Below are positions 55,175 to 64,000 of a stretch of DNA of 64,000 nucleotides, piece by piece. Where the stretch lies: the NCBI GenBank assembly GCA_017461565.1, contig JAFTXQ010000015.1:1-64000 (forward strand). Reading direction: 5' to 3'. This DNA comes from Oscillospiraceae bacterium. GTDB taxonomy: Bacteria; Bacillota; Clostridia; Oscillospirales; Ruminococcaceae. A program made the position numbers and the translations under genes. Position 1 is the stretch's first letter. Every line of letters begins with the position of its first letter. The notes below the pieces were generated by a model. The model saw only the letters and a list, made by a program, of their open reading frames with translations. It did no database searches and was not told where the DNA came from.

Positions 55175-55939
55175 ATGAATATTCTCGAAGTAAAGGACCT
55201 CTGCAAAACATACATCGTAAACAAGCGTCAGAACAACGTTCTGAAGAACGTGAACTTCACCGTTTCCGAGGGGGAGATGGTTGCGATAATGGGACCCTCG
55301 GGCTCGGGCAAATCCACTCTGCTGTATGCTGTTTCGGGTATGGACAGCATCACCGCAGGCGAAGTGCTCTTCTGCGGAAAGAACATAGCAAAGATGGGTG
55401 AAAAGGAGCTTGCCGATCTGCGCCTTGATGAGATGGGCTTCATCTTCCAGCAGATGTATATGCTTAAAAACCTCACAGTGCTTGACAATATCATACTCCC
55501 TGCGGTACAGTCAGATAAGAATACCGAAACACGCAAGGAGACCGTAGAGCGTGGTCATGAGCTAATGCGCAAGCTTGGCATCATTGACATCGCCGACAAC
55601 GACATTAACGAGGTCTCGGGCGGTCAGCTACAGCGTGCGTGCATCTGCCGCAGTATGATAAACGATCCTAAGATGATATTCGCAGACGAGCCGACAGGCG
55701 CCCTCAACCGTACTTCATCTGACGAGGTAATGGAGGAGCTTGCAAAGCTCAACAACGACGGCACTACCATCATGCTTGTGACTCACGATGTAAAGGTAGC
55801 GGCAAAATGTACAAGAGTGCTGTACATAGTTGACGGAAACATAAAAGGAGAGTATAATTTAGACAGGTGCGAAAACGCATCTCAGATGAGGGAGCGTGAA
55901 AGAGCGCTTAACAACTGGCTTTTAGAGCTTGGATGGTGA
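55175..55939 (+). CDS. ABC transporter ATP-binding protein, partner of the FtsX-like permease
   Basis: 254 aa. Walker A GPSGSGKST (about 39-47), Q-loop FIFQQMYMLKNLTV, signature VSGGQLQRACICRSM, Walker B MIFADEPTGALN and the switch His in LVTHD. It belongs to the MacB/LolD/BceA type. It starts 15 bases after the permease gene. A C-terminal tail of about 35 residues extends past the core. The pair with a downstream two-component system resembles BceAB-RS antimicrobial-peptide modules, although gene order differs. Confidence 0.94.
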   Translation: MNILEVKDLCKTYIVNKRQNNVLKNVNFTVSEGEMVAIMGPSGSGKSTLLYAVSGMDSITAGEVLFCGKNIAKMGEKELADLRLDEMGFIFQQMYMLKNLTVLDNIILPAVQSDKNTETRKETVERGHELMRKLGIIDIADNDINEVSGGQLQRACICRSMINDPKMIFADEPTGALNRTSSDEVMEELAKLNNDGTTIMLVTHDVKVAAKCTRVLYIVDGNIKGEYNLDRCENASQMRERERALNNWLLELGW

Positions 55940-55948
55940 TTTCGGCAC

Positions 55949-55967
55949 GGGCGACCATTGGTCGCCC
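55949..55967. repeat. REP-like palindrome GGGCGACCATTGGTCGCCC
   Basis: A perfect 9-bp-arm palindrome followed by CTAC, between the ATPase and response regulator genes. A related half element, GTTGTAGGGGC, appears near 25748. Sequences of this kind (TAGGGGCGACC...) are dispersed in many clostridial genomes. Confidence 0.6.
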
Positions 55968-55991
55968 CTACGCTGTCTGAAAGGATATATT

Positions 55992-56660
55992 ATGACCGAC
56001 ATTCTTATAGTTGAAGATAACCACGAGCTTGCCGGCCTGCTGTGTGATTTTCTGCGTGCGGAGAATTACACAGTATCGGTGGCAGATACAGGGGAAAAAG
56101 CCTTGTCGCTGTACGAAAAGTATGGGGCAAGGCTTATCGTGCTTGATATAATGCTCCCCGGGACAGACGGATTTGCAGTTTGCAGGAAGATACGAGAGGA
56201 CAGCAATACTCCTATCCTTATCGTAAGCGCAAGGACCGACAAGGAGGACAAGCTTAACGGACTTGTTCTAGGCGCTGACGACTATATCGAAAAGCCGTAT
56301 GACATCGACATCATGCTGGCTAAGATCGGTGGGATCTTCAAGCGCAGATATGCACTCGATGAGCTTGTCGACGGCGATCTCCGCATAAATAAGGTCAGCC
56401 GCACGGTCTGCAAAAACGATGTGCCGATAGAACTCACTGCAAAGGAGTTCGATCTGCTGTTGCTGCTTGTGGAAAACAAGGGGCAGGCTCTCAGCAAGGA
56501 TTTTATTTTCAATCAGATCTGGGGCAGCGACAGCTTTTCCGAGCAGCAGACGCTTACGGTGCATATAAAATGGCTCCGTCAGAAGATAGAGGATGATCCT
56601 AAATCACCGAAACGGATACTGACTGTGTGGGGAGTAGGCTACAAATATGAAAGCATTTAA
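55992..56660 (+). CDS. OmpR-family response regulator
   Basis: 222 aa. An N-terminal receiver (ILIVEDNHELAGLL; acceptor Asp in LIVLDIMLPGTDG near 51; Lys in EKPYD) and a C-terminal winged helix (RVTC...LTVHIKWLRQKIEDDPKSPKRILTVWGVGYKYE). AAAGGATATATT precedes the ATG at 55992; a longer frame reads back into the palindrome and is rejected. Overlaps the kinase gene by 14 bases. It probably controls the ABC genes in front of it. Confidence 0.95.
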   Translation: MTDILIVEDNHELAGLLCDFLRAENYTVSVADTGEKALSLYEKYGARLIVLDIMLPGTDGFAVCRKIREDSNTPILIVSARTDKEDKLNGLVLGADDYIEKPYDIDIMLAKIGGIFKRRYALDELVDGDLRINKVSRTVCKNDVPIELTAKEFDLLLLLVENKGQALSKDFIFNQIWGSDSFSEQQTLTVHIKWLRQKIEDDPKSPKRILTVWGVGYKYESI

Positions 56661-57870
56661 CAGGATTTCAGCAGTAGTTATAGGTTTGATAGTTGCCGTT
56701 TTCGCCGTTGCAAATGCTGTATTGCTGACCGATAACTCCGACAGCGGCAGACCATATCGTGTGGAGATAAGCCGCCTTGCCCGTGAGATGGAAAACGGCT
56801 CTGTTCCTGATGTTTCGGAGTGCGAATATGTTACGGCGGTCACGGAATACGGCGAGGGCTTCTATGATTCCGACAGCGATCATGTTGTCAGAGAGATAAA
56901 CGGCAAGCTGTATCGTTTTGATTATGTTACAGGAGAGGATACGGATAAAACTGAGCTTGTCATAACGGTGAATGTCCTTCTCGGAGCCATGGCGGTAGCT
57001 GTAATTGGTGTTATGCTGTACATACGGTTGGAGATACTGAAGCCGTTTGAACAGCTTTCCGATGTCCCGTATGAGCTTTCAAAAGGCAATCTTACTGCGC
57101 CTGTAAAGGAAAGCAAAAACCGATTTTTCGGACGGTTTATCTGGGGCGTGGATATGCTGCGTGAGAATATGGAACAGCAGAAGGGACGTGAACTGGAGCT
57201 GCAAAGGGAAAAGAAGATGCTCCTGTTGTCGTTGTCACATGACATAAAAACTCCGCTGTCAGCAATAAAGCTGTACTCCAAGGCTCTTTCAAAGGGGCTT
57301 TACACAAGCGCAGAAAAACAGCTTGAGATAGCAGAAAACATCAACTCAAAGGCGGACGAGATAGAAAGCTATGTTTCGCAGATAATCACCGCATCGAGAG
57401 AGGATTTCCTCAGCCTTGATGTGAATATGGGAGAGTTCTATCTGTCAGAGCTCATGACGAAGATAAGGCTGTATTACACCGAAAAGCTGTCGTTGATAAA
57501 AACGGGATTTTCGATTGAGAGCTACACCGATCGCCTGCTGTGCGGTGACATTGACCGCAGCACCGAGGTCATCCAGAATATCATAGAGAATGCGATAAAA
57601 TACGGCGACGGAAAGAGTATTGATATCGGCTTTTCCGAGGAGGATGGCTGTATCCTTATTGCTGTACGCAACAGCGGTTGTACACTGTCTGAAACTGATC
57701 TGCCGCATATATTCGACAGCTTCTGGAGAGGCTCAAATGCCGAAAACGAAAAGGGCAGCGGTCTGGGTCTTTATATATGCCGTCAGCTTATGCATAAGAT
57801 GGAAGGCGATATCTTCGCCGTGATAAACAACGGATTTATGTGCGTCACGGCAGTGTTCGTGAAAGTGTGA
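56647..57870 (+). CDS. Sensor histidine kinase
   Basis: 407 aa. Two membrane segments (about 7-27 and 98-120) frame an external loop of about 70 residues. A HAMP-like linker follows, then HisKA with SLSHDIKTPLSAIKLYS (phospho-His near 200). The HATPase has IIENAIKYG, a degenerate N-box area, and GSGLGLYICRQLMHK. Its start lies inside the regulator gene. Partner of the OmpR-type regulator before it. Confidence 0.94.
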   Translation: MKAFNRISAVVIGLIVAVFAVANAVLLTDNSDSGRPYRVEISRLAREMENGSVPDVSECEYVTAVTEYGEGFYDSDSDHVVREINGKLYRFDYVTGEDTDKTELVITVNVLLGAMAVAVIGVMLYIRLEILKPFEQLSDVPYELSKGNLTAPVKESKNRFFGRFIWGVDMLRENMEQQKGRELELQREKKMLLLSLSHDIKTPLSAIKLYSKALSKGLYTSAEKQLEIAENINSKADEIESYVSQIITASREDFLSLDVNMGEFYLSELMTKIRLYYTEKLSLIKTGFSIESYTDRLLCGDIDRSTEVIQNIIENAIKYGDGKSIDIGFSEEDGCILIAVRNSGCTLSETDLPHIFDSFWRGSNAENEKGSGLGLYICRQLMHKMEGDIFAVINNGFMCVTAVFVKV

Positions 57871-58440
57871 TCGAGCACCGCACTTGGATCGGTTTTTAAT
57901 AAATGCAAGTTTGTCAATCATCCTGAATAGTAATGATCAAAGAACCGGATAAGTGAAAGCCAATTGAGAGGACGCATTATACGGTCAGCGCAGGAATAAA
58001 TGCTGTGATGTGATCTTCACGATGGTTACATTCAGCTTTGTTGTGTCTGGGAGTATACGGACGAATATATTCCTCCCCCAGGCGACTATGCCAAAAAATA
58101 TATGTAAGAGCGTGCTTTGTTTACACATTAATTTTCACCATATTTCATCAGGAATTGATGATCCTTCATTATAATACTCATTAAGGGATAGACCACCTTC
58201 TTCTGTCGAACTTTATTCTGTCAGGTTTTCGTCTATCTCTCTTCTTTTGTCTGATATCTATTGTAGCACTACACATAATCATTTCATAAAATTTTACAAT
58301 CTCATTGACAAATGTTACAAAATATATTATAATGTGATTATAAATTTTGAATATTATTACCGTTCGTGTTGTGAATTTGCTCCCTGTTCCGGGAGTTTCC
58401 GTATGGGTGGTGTAATATCAGCTTGTGGGAGGTAAAAATT
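57871..58440 (+). other. Gap before the chemoreceptor gene
   Basis: 570 bases. Only the promoter at 58305-58333 is convincing. No small gene with a ribosome site and no recognisable riboswitch was found; the 100-base leader after the promoter has one short hairpin (CTCCC/GGGAG near 58379). Confidence 0.55.
58305..58333 (+). promoter_or_regulatory. Consensus sigma-A promoter of the chemoreceptor gene
   Basis: TTGACA (58305-58310), 17 bases, TATAAT (58328-58333), about 108 bases before the ATG. Confidence 0.85.
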
Positions 58441-60120
58441 ATGAAACGTATGGCGCAGTCCACAAAGGGCAGACTTCTGCTCATAATTGCGATGGTGATG
58501 CTTGTTATCGTTGCTGGATGTTCTCTGGTGGTGAGCAATGTCAACAATAGGCTTGAGGATGCTCTTAACGATAAGCATGATCTGTACATCGGCGCAGTCA
58601 ACTACAAGTCTGCCTCGGAGTTTCTCACAAGGCAGGCAAGAATGTATGCAACGACAGGCGACGCCGCTTATTACGATGCATATATGAACGAGATAAATGT
58701 TACTAAATCCCGTGAAACGAATCTCGAGGCTATGAAGGCTATCGGTCTTGAGGCTGAAGAGCTTGAGTATATGGAAAAGATCGCCGCAAACTCTGCGGAG
58801 ATGTGCCTTTATGAGGACAGATCCTTTGCTTTTGTTCAGTCAGGAGATCTGGCATCCGCTTCTGATGAGGTATACAGCGACGCATACAATGCTCTTGCTT
58901 CCGAGGTTTCCGAGTATACCGATACATTCAACAGTCTCATTCAGGACAGAATGCAGGCAAGAGTGTCCGACTATCAAACGGCAATGCTGATATGCGACAT
59001 CGGTCAGTACATAGCGATCGCAGTGACGATAATCATTCAGGTGATCGTTGTTCTGTTTGTGTTCAGAGAGCTTCTCAAGCCTATCATCGCTACCGAAAAG
59101 AAGATGCTGGACTTTGTGCGTGGCGATATCCACTCCGAGTTCAATATCAGGATCGACAATACCGAGGTAGGTCAGACAGCAAAGGCTATTGCTGATTTCC
59201 AGACATATCAGCAGGATATCATTTCCGATATCAACTATCTGCTTGGCGAGATGGCTAACGGAAATTTCGTGATCGAATCACGCTGTCCTGAGAATTACAG
59301 AGGCGATTATGAGGAGATCCTTGTTTCCATCAGAAACATCATAACAACACTGAGCGCTACACTGTCCGATATCTATGAGACAGCAAATCAGGTAGACAGC
59401 GGAGCTTCCCAGGTAGCTGCCGCTTCCATCAACCTTTCTCAGGGCGCTACCGAGCAGGCGGCTTCCATCGAGGAGCTTTCGGCTACGGTCAATGTTATTG
59501 CGGAAAAGATCAAGGCAAATGCTCAGGACGCTGTCACCGCAAACAATAAGACAAACGATGCGGGCGAAGAGCTTTCGCAGGTAAACGACAGAATGAGCGA
59601 GCTTGTAAAGGCTATGAACGATATCGGCACAGCCTCCAACAAGACCAAGGATATCGTAAAGATCATTGATGATATCGCATTCCAGACCAATATCCTGGCG
59701 CTGAATGCCGCTGTTGAGGCAGCGAGAGCAGGCGACGCAGGCAAGGGCTTCGCAGTGGTTGCCGACGAGGTAAGGAACCTTGCTTCTAAATCTGCGGAGG
59801 CTGTACAGAACACCACTGAGCTTATCGAGAGTATCGTTCAGCGTGTTGAACTTGGAACAGGACTTGTTGACGAGGTTGCCGACAAGATGAGCATCGTAGC
59901 TAATGCTGCTGAAGAAGCAGCTGAGCTCAACATGAGAATGGCAGACGCTTCTCAGGAGGCTTCCGATTCCGTTGCTCAGCTCACTATAGGTGTTGAGCAG
60001 ATAGCCGATGTTGTCCAGACCAACAGTGCAACATCCGAGGAGACTGCCGCAGCCAGCGAGCAGCTTTCCGCACAGGCAGACAACTGCAAGGATATGATCG
60101 CAAAGTTCAACCTCAGATGA
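58441..60120 (+). CDS. Methyl-accepting chemotaxis protein
   Basis: A 559-aa receptor. The first membrane segment (about 10-32) is followed by a helical external domain (about 33-185), a second segment (about 190-215) and a HAMP-type linker. A long cytoplasmic coiled coil carries the hairpin tip [42 protein letters not shown]. The start at 58441 has GGGAGG upstream. Receptor of unknown ligand; the external part is of the four-helix type. Monocistronic, ending at a terminator. Confidence 0.95.
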   Translation: MKRMAQSTKGRLLLIIAMVMLVIVAGCSLVVSNVNNRLEDALNDKHDLYIGAVNYKSASEFLTRQARMYATTGDAAYYDAYMNEINVTKSRETNLEAMKAIGLEAEELEYMEKIAANSAEMCLYEDRSFAFVQSGDLASASDEVYSDAYNALASEVSEYTDTFNSLIQDRMQARVSDYQTAMLICDIGQYIAIAVTIIIQVIVVLFVFRELLKPIIATEKKMLDFVRGDIHSEFNIRIDNTEVGQTAKAIADFQTYQQDIISDINYLLGEMANGNFVIESRCPENYRGDYEEILVSIRNIITTLSATLSDIYETANQVDSGASQVAAASINLSQGATEQAASIEELSATVNVIAEKIKANAQDAVTANNKTNDAGEELSQVNDRMSELVKAMNDIGTASNKTKDIVKIIDDIAFQTNILALNAAVEAARAGDAGKGFAVVADEVRNLASKSAEAVQNTTELIESIVQRVELGTGLVDEVADKMSIVANAAEEAAELNMRMADASQEASDSVAQLTIGVEQIADVVQTNSATSEETAAASEQLSAQADNCKDMIAKFNLR

Positions 60121-60128
60121 TCGTAAGA

Positions 60129-60162
60129 TATGCGCCGTTACCGGATGTGACGGCGCATTTTT
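60129..60162 (+). terminator. Terminator after the chemoreceptor gene
   Basis: ATGCGCCGT pairs with ACGGCGCAT around an 11-base loop, followed by TTTTT. Confidence 0.8.
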
Positions 60163-60213
60163 GTCTGCTGATTTATGCAGAAAAACAATACTGTGGAGAT
60201 ATGACTGTCAAAA

Positions 60214-60252
60214 CGGCTCTGTTACGGTGATGGCGACTGTATAACAGAGCCG
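60214..60252. repeat. Hairpin repeat, copy 2 (shared with 49945-49981)
   Basis: CGGCTCTGTTA pairs with TAACAGAGCCG; with the flanking AAAA and TTTT the stem reaches about 15 bp. The same outer arms and GTATAAC occur at 49945-49981, so it is a dispersed element that may double as a terminator. Confidence 0.65.
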
Positions 60253-60328
60253 TTTTGCAAATGCTGTGCTTTGTTGCGAAACAGCTAACGCCTCTTCAGT
60301 GTTCTGATGATCATCTTATAAATGTCGA

Positions 60329-60536
60329 TTGACAAATGGATAAATATGTGTTATAATAATGTCGGATTGTGTCGTTTTTCATAAAAGTTGCACTCAAACA
60401 CAATGAAAAATGGTGGTAATGCACAAAAAACATCTTGCTTTTTTGTCAGTTGTATGAAATGACACATAGATGCCAGCCCGATAAGCATTGGCGTCTGTGT
60501 TGTAATTATAGTATTCAGTTTATAGGAGGAAATAAC
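60329..60536 (+). promoter_or_regulatory. Promoter and structured leader of the SPFH operon
   Basis: TTGACA (60329-60334), 17 bases, TATAAT (60352-60357). The leader of about 175 bases holds TTTTTCAT/ATGAAAAA and a longer stem near 60462-60505 (ACACATAGATGCCA with TGGCGTCTGTGT). No known riboswitch is recognised. Confidence 0.7.
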
Positions 60537-61736
60537 ATGGCTATAATTGATATGGTCGAATGGTCACCCCAAAACAATTCGGAATTTGCTTACCGTTTCC
60601 CGCACAGCAATCTCAGCACAGGCACACAGCTTATAGTGCACGAGTCGCAGGAGGCGGTGTTTTTTTCAAAAGGGCAGATACTTGGCAAGTTTGGCCCCGG
60701 CTCACATACTCTTTCCACTCAGAACTTACCGTTGCTGAGAAATCTCTTCGGTATCCCGTTCGGCGGTAAGAATCCATTTATGGCGGAGGTGTGGTTTGTC
60801 AATAAGACCGCTCCGCTGAATATCGACTGGGTAACTACTCCCATGCGTGTGCTGGATGCTGACTACGGTCAGATGCTCCCGCTGGTCGCAACGGGAAGAT
60901 ACGGACTTAAGGTGAGAGATGCCGAGCGCTTTCTTGTAAAGCTTGTAGGTACCATGCAGAGCTTTACGTCAAGAGAGCTTACAGACCATTTCAAGGGCGC
61001 TATGATAGCAAAGACAAACTCCTCTATCATGGCGTTTATGAATGCAAACCATGTGGGCATCAACAGTATCGCAATGCACCTTGACGATCTTTCCAGATTC
61101 ATCAAGCAGCCCATGGCTGAGTTCTGGGAGGATTACGGCTTCAATCTTGAGGGCTTTTACATAACAGAGGTGAACCTTGATACATCCTCTGAAGAGGGCC
61201 GCAAGATCTCGGAGGCTATGTCTGAACGCTCCGCACAGGCGATCGCAGGCTACACATGGCAGCAGAAGCAGTCCTTTAATGTGGCTGAGCAGGCTGCAAA
61301 CAGCAATGCCTCAATGGGAATTCTTGGCGTGGCAATGATGACAGGAGCATTTGCCGGCGGCAATTCAATGGGTGGTGCGATGATGCAGCCGCCTGCACAA
61401 AATCAGTATCAGTTCGGCGCTAATAACCCGTATGGCGCCCAGGGCGGAATGGGCGGTTATGGCGCTTCTAACCCCAGAGTAGCACGAAAAGAAGTGTTCT
61501 GTTCCAATTGCAGCAAGAAGTTTTCGATAGATTCGGCATTCTGTCCTCACTGCGGAAACCGCTATAATCCTTGCCCTGCCTGTGGGGCTGACAATTCGCA
61601 GAACTCCACCCGATGCGTTACCTGCGGAACTACGCTGGCGTCGGAGGTTGCGGCAGACAATATCTGCTTCAAGTGTCATAATCCCGTGCCGTTCGGTACC
61701 AGATTCTGCCCGATCTGCGGCAATAAGCTCCAGTAA
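60537..61736 (+). CDS. SPFH/virion-core-like protein with C-terminal zinc ribbons (YdjI-like)
   Basis: 399 aa. An N-terminal SPFH-like region (about 1-260; FAYRFPHSNLSTGTQLIVHESQEAVFF, then LGKFGPGSHTLSTQNLPLL) matches the YdjI/virion core family. A Gly/Ala/Met-rich hinge follows (about 275-320), then two double zinc ribbons (CSNCSKKF...CPHCGNRYNPCPACG, CVTCG, CFKCHNPV, CPICGNK). B. subtilis YdjI works with PspA and YdjGH at the membrane under envelope stress. It starts the operon here, with AGGAGG and a consensus promoter. A PspA gene is not in view. Confidence 0.88.
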   Translation: MAIIDMVEWSPQNNSEFAYRFPHSNLSTGTQLIVHESQEAVFFSKGQILGKFGPGSHTLSTQNLPLLRNLFGIPFGGKNPFMAEVWFVNKTAPLNIDWVTTPMRVLDADYGQMLPLVATGRYGLKVRDAERFLVKLVGTMQSFTSRELTDHFKGAMIAKTNSSIMAFMNANHVGINSIAMHLDDLSRFIKQPMAEFWEDYGFNLEGFYITEVNLDTSSEEGRKISEAMSERSAQAIAGYTWQQKQSFNVAEQAANSNASMGILGVAMMTGAFAGGNSMGGAMMQPPAQNQYQFGANNPYGAQGGMGGYGASNPRVARKEVFCSNCSKKFSIDSAFCPHCGNRYNPCPACGADNSQNSTRCVTCGTTLASEVAADNICFKCHNPVPFGTRFCPICGNKLQ

Positions 61737-61751
61737 CAGAACGGAGGAAAT

Positions 61752-62459
61752 ATGAGAAAAAATGAATATATGATTCCTAGGCTCGTCATGTTCTTTTTGG
61801 GCTTAGCTGTGTTAGGCGTAATAGCAATGGTGACCGCTCCGTTATTCCTTGACAGGATAGGAGTGTATATCTTTACCTGTATCAGTGTCGTGTCGGTGTA
61901 CGTAGCAGGCTTTCTGCCTGTGCTGGTCAGCAGGTTCCGTGGACAGGTGGCGTCGGTAGCCTCCGGTATGGCAGTGTACTATAAGGCTATGTCTACGTAT
62001 GCATTCGTCACTGTTATCAATATCGTTCTTCTTCTGGTAATGATACTGCCTGTTGGCATTTCTATTGCAATACAGTGCGTGGCAGCGTTCGTGTTTCTGA
62101 TATGGGTGATACTAGCCCTTGTATCAAAGGATCATATCGATGCTGTACAACAGGAAGAAAACGAGAAAAAATCCTTTGTTGTTGAGCTCAGAAGCAAGGC
62201 TGACAGGCTTGTTGCCATGACAGCGAGGGTTGATAACAGCGGCGTCCGTGCTGCTGTAAACAACATCGCAGAGAATATGCGTTATCTCTCGCCCGGAAGC
62301 TCTGCCGAGGCACGTGATCTCGAGCGCAGGATGCTGGTGATACTTGACACCATCCTTATGGACAGTTATTTCAGCGGCGACGCAGGCAGTCTGGGCGGCC
62401 TGGAAAATAAGCTTGGCAATTTCAATGCGCTGTATCTTGAGCGCAAAAATATGTATTAA
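61752..62459 (+). CDS. Four-helix membrane protein of unknown function
   Basis: 235 aa. Four hydrophobic segments (about 10-30, 38-58, 80-102, 105-125) are followed by a helical cytosolic tail (about 130-235). I do not recognise the family. It lies 15 bases after the SPFH gene and 17 bases before the next gene, so it is surely part of the same operon. By position it may play the part of YdjH-type membrane partners; sequence similarity was not established. Confidence 0.75.
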   Translation: MRKNEYMIPRLVMFFLGLAVLGVIAMVTAPLFLDRIGVYIFTCISVVSVYVAGFLPVLVSRFRGQVASVASGMAVYYKAMSTYAFVTVINIVLLLVMILPVGISIAIQCVAAFVFLIWVILALVSKDHIDAVQQEENEKKSFVVELRSKADRLVAMTARVDNSGVRAAVNNIAENMRYLSPGSSAEARDLERRMLVILDTILMDSYFSGDAGSLGGLENKLGNFNALYLERKNMY

Positions 62460-62476
62460 GAAAGAGGACAGACGCT

Positions 62477-64000
62477 ATGACAGGAAAGATCTTTGAAAAT
62501 TCCTCCAATATATATCAGGATCAGGCGAAAATACTTTTTGACTATTACAAGACCGCAGCGGAGACTATCGTTGCGGCGGAGATGGAAGAGGAGCAGAACA
62601 AGGCTGATCTTATCAAACAACGTGACTCGATGATAGCCGAAAGAGATAAGGCAAAGATGATATCTACGGTCTGCTTTGTGCTGTTCATTCTGGTCATCAC
62701 TCTCATTGTCGGACTTGTGTATATGTTCAAGCAGAAGAAATATCAGGCTGAAGTAGAAAGATTTGAACGAATGATCGCAGAATGCGATGAAAGACACCGC
62801 AATATCCGCCGTGAATACAAGGTCGATAAGATCGGCGTGGTATATGTTCCTGTTGCAACTAAGGTACCTTTCGAGGATAAGAGCATCGTGCTTGACCACA
62901 CAGGAACAGTGGATGATACGGACTTCAACCTTACCCTGCTTAATCAGCCTGAAGATTTCCAGGATTCCGTGCAGCAGCTTTCCGATATGCTGGACAAGCT
63001 CCCCGTGGTGGAAGACAACACAATGACGGAAACGGTAAACACATCCGAGTATTCTACATCTATTCAGAGTATCACGCTGTACGATTATATGGGCAGTCTT
63101 GACAGACAGGTAAGAAATATCAGCTACCTGCTCGGAGATAACCGCAATGCGTCTGTAAAGATACCTGTTATCGCTCCGGATGGTCAGACCGCTCAGTATC
63201 TGAATGAGTATGCAACTACCGAGACAGGCTCTCACAATGTTGTGAAGGTGTTTGATGTTTCCTTTGATGAGCGCCTTGAGAAATTCGCTTCTCTCAACGC
63301 CCTCAAGGATCAGGTAAAGACAACGGGCGACTCGGACAGCAACGAGTACATAAGACGTCTTATGCGCCGTCTTGCAGAGTCCGTACAGCTTCTTACAAAG
63401 ACAAAGATATCTTCTCAGAGCAAGCTTATCAACTATACATCATCTATCTTTAATCTCGTGCTAAAGTCCGGCTACACACAGTATTCGCCTTCACTTGAGG
63501 CGGAAGAGATCGAGAGAGCACGCTCCGAGAGCTTTTTTGATTACCGCACAGCTGTCAATGACTACACTCCGTTCTCTCTGAAATCCAGCTCCATCGTGAG
63601 ATATGAGCTGCTTTCAAGCAGCTGGATAGCTGAGGATGGTTCCAGAACATCGATGCCTTTCGGTATGCATCAGATTGATGAAGAGATCTTCATGCCCGTT
63701 ATCGCTTCACTCATGGAGGAGAACAGGATCGAAAGACTCAAGATCTACAACAACATCGACGATCAGAAGAGAATGTATGTTGACAGATGGAAGACCGAGA
63801 TCGGCAACTATTTCAGAGATAACCGAAAGACTGCCGATGAGCTTATCACCCACATGCGTGAGACCTATTCCGATTACATGAATGCTTACAATATGTACAA
63901 ATCGCTGCTTGACACCAGCAACTCCATGAAGAGCAGCGGAAGCATCGAGAACAGTGAGGTCAAGGAGATCGAGTCCCAGGCTGAGATGATCGCCGGCTTT
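62477..64000 (+). CDS. Large membrane-anchored coiled-coil protein, partial (3' end outside window)
   Basis: The frame is open from the ATG at 62477 to the last base, 508 codons without a stop. A charged N-terminal helix (1-60), one membrane segment (about 64-86; VCFVLFILVITLIVGLVYMF) and a long helical, coiled-coil-like body follow. GAGGACAGACGCT precedes the ATG. No enzyme motif is visible. Third gene of the SPFH operon. A scaffold for the SPFH protein is a reasonable guess; the family is not recognised. Confidence 0.8.
   Translation, partial: MTGKIFENSSNIYQDQAKILFDYYKTAAETIVAAEMEEEQNKADLIKQRDSMIAERDKAKMISTVCFVLFILVITLIVGLVYMFKQKKYQAEVERFERMIAECDERHRNIRREYKVDKIGVVYVPVATKVPFEDKSIVLDHTGTVDDTDFNLTLLNQPEDFQDSVQQLSDMLDKLPVVEDNTMTETVNTSEYSTSIQSITLYDYMGSLDRQVRNISYLLGDNRNASVKIPVIAPDGQTAQYLNEYATTETGSHNVVKVFDVSFDERLEKFASLNALKDQVKTTGDSDSNEYIRRLMRRLAESVQLLTKTKISSQSKLINYTSSIFNLVLKSGYTQYSPSLEAEEIERARSESFFDYRTAVNDYTPFSLKSSSIVRYELLSSSWIAEDGSRTSMPFGMHQIDEEIFMPVIASLMEENRIERLKIYNNIDDQKRMYVDRWKTEIGNYFRDNRKTADELITHMRETYSDYMNAYNMYKSLLDTSNSMKSSGSIENSEVKEIESQAEMIAGF

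Noticed and set aside
58334..58440. c-di-GMP or other riboswitch in the chemoreceptor leader
   Set aside because: Only one short hairpin is present and none of the conserved GEMM motif bases were found.

Overview
The window looks like a chromosomal segment of an anaerobic, low-to-mid GC Firmicute of the Ruminococcaceae/Oscillospiraceae type (a Ruminococcus-like gut or rumen bacterium). This is inferred from several features: rubrerythrin plus rubredoxin, a [FeFe]-hydrogenase-like sensor, FeoAB, MutS2, a LysM-GH18 spore-type hydrolase, intracellular GH26-type mannan enzymes, and many near-consensus sigma-A promoters (TTGACA-N17-TATAAT type) with strong AGGAGG ribosome binding sites. The species cannot be fixed from sequence reading alone. 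No rRNA, tRNA or CRISPR array was seen.

Layout. 1-504: the 3' end of a GGDEF-PAS signalling gene. 531-6159: a probable 5.6-kb integrated element bounded by a perfect 18-bp inverted repeat. It carries a large serine recombinase, a TnpW-like small protein, a 1-kb AT-rich block with a 21-bp-period repeat array, and a GmrSD-like (DUF262/DUF1524/DUF4268) putative anti-phage nuclease. 6362-11944 (minus): a run of hybrid histidine kinase, cysK, pyridoxal kinase and EamA transporter. 12005-19326 (minus): UDP-glucose dehydrogenase, MutS2, a tiny Gln/Asn-only protein, a soluble hydrogenase-like/chemoreceptor fusion, and two unknown genes. 19461-23448 (plus): a carbohydrate locus of two GH26-type hydrolases behind two LacI/CcpA-like operators, then a duplicated-domain lipoprotein. 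23532-30394: topoisomerase III, a D,D-carboxypeptidase, cytidine deaminase, a polar amino acid ABC transporter and feoA. 30405-34948: feoB, a GNAT acetyltransferase behind a leader-peptide attenuator, and gapA. 35249-42945: spore-type genes (SpoIIM-like, SleL-like), an orphan ABC ATPase, CopA, an NfeD-like protein, a PAP2 phosphatase, rubrerythrin and rubredoxin. 43102-52457: a TPR protein, a regulator, two tandem FecR-domain proteins, a CHASE2-HD-GYP protein, hairpin-rich intergenic DNA and an EAL protein. 52782-57870: a peptide-type ABC exporter with its two-component system. 58441-60120: a chemoreceptor. 60537-64000: an SPFH/zinc-ribbon membrane operon that runs off the end.

How it fits together. 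Signalling is the main theme. Cyclic-di-GMP enzymes occur at 1-504, 47799-49880 and 50763-52457. There are two histidine kinases and two MCP-type proteins. The FecR pair next to a CHASE2 protein suggests an extracytoplasmic sensing unit that feeds c-di-GMP turnover. The best candidates for something undescribed are the 531-6159 element with its iteron-like array, the hydrogenase/MCP fusion, the leader-peptide attenuator before the GNAT gene, the FecR-FecR-CHASE2-HD-GYP locus, and the SPFH operon at the right edge.
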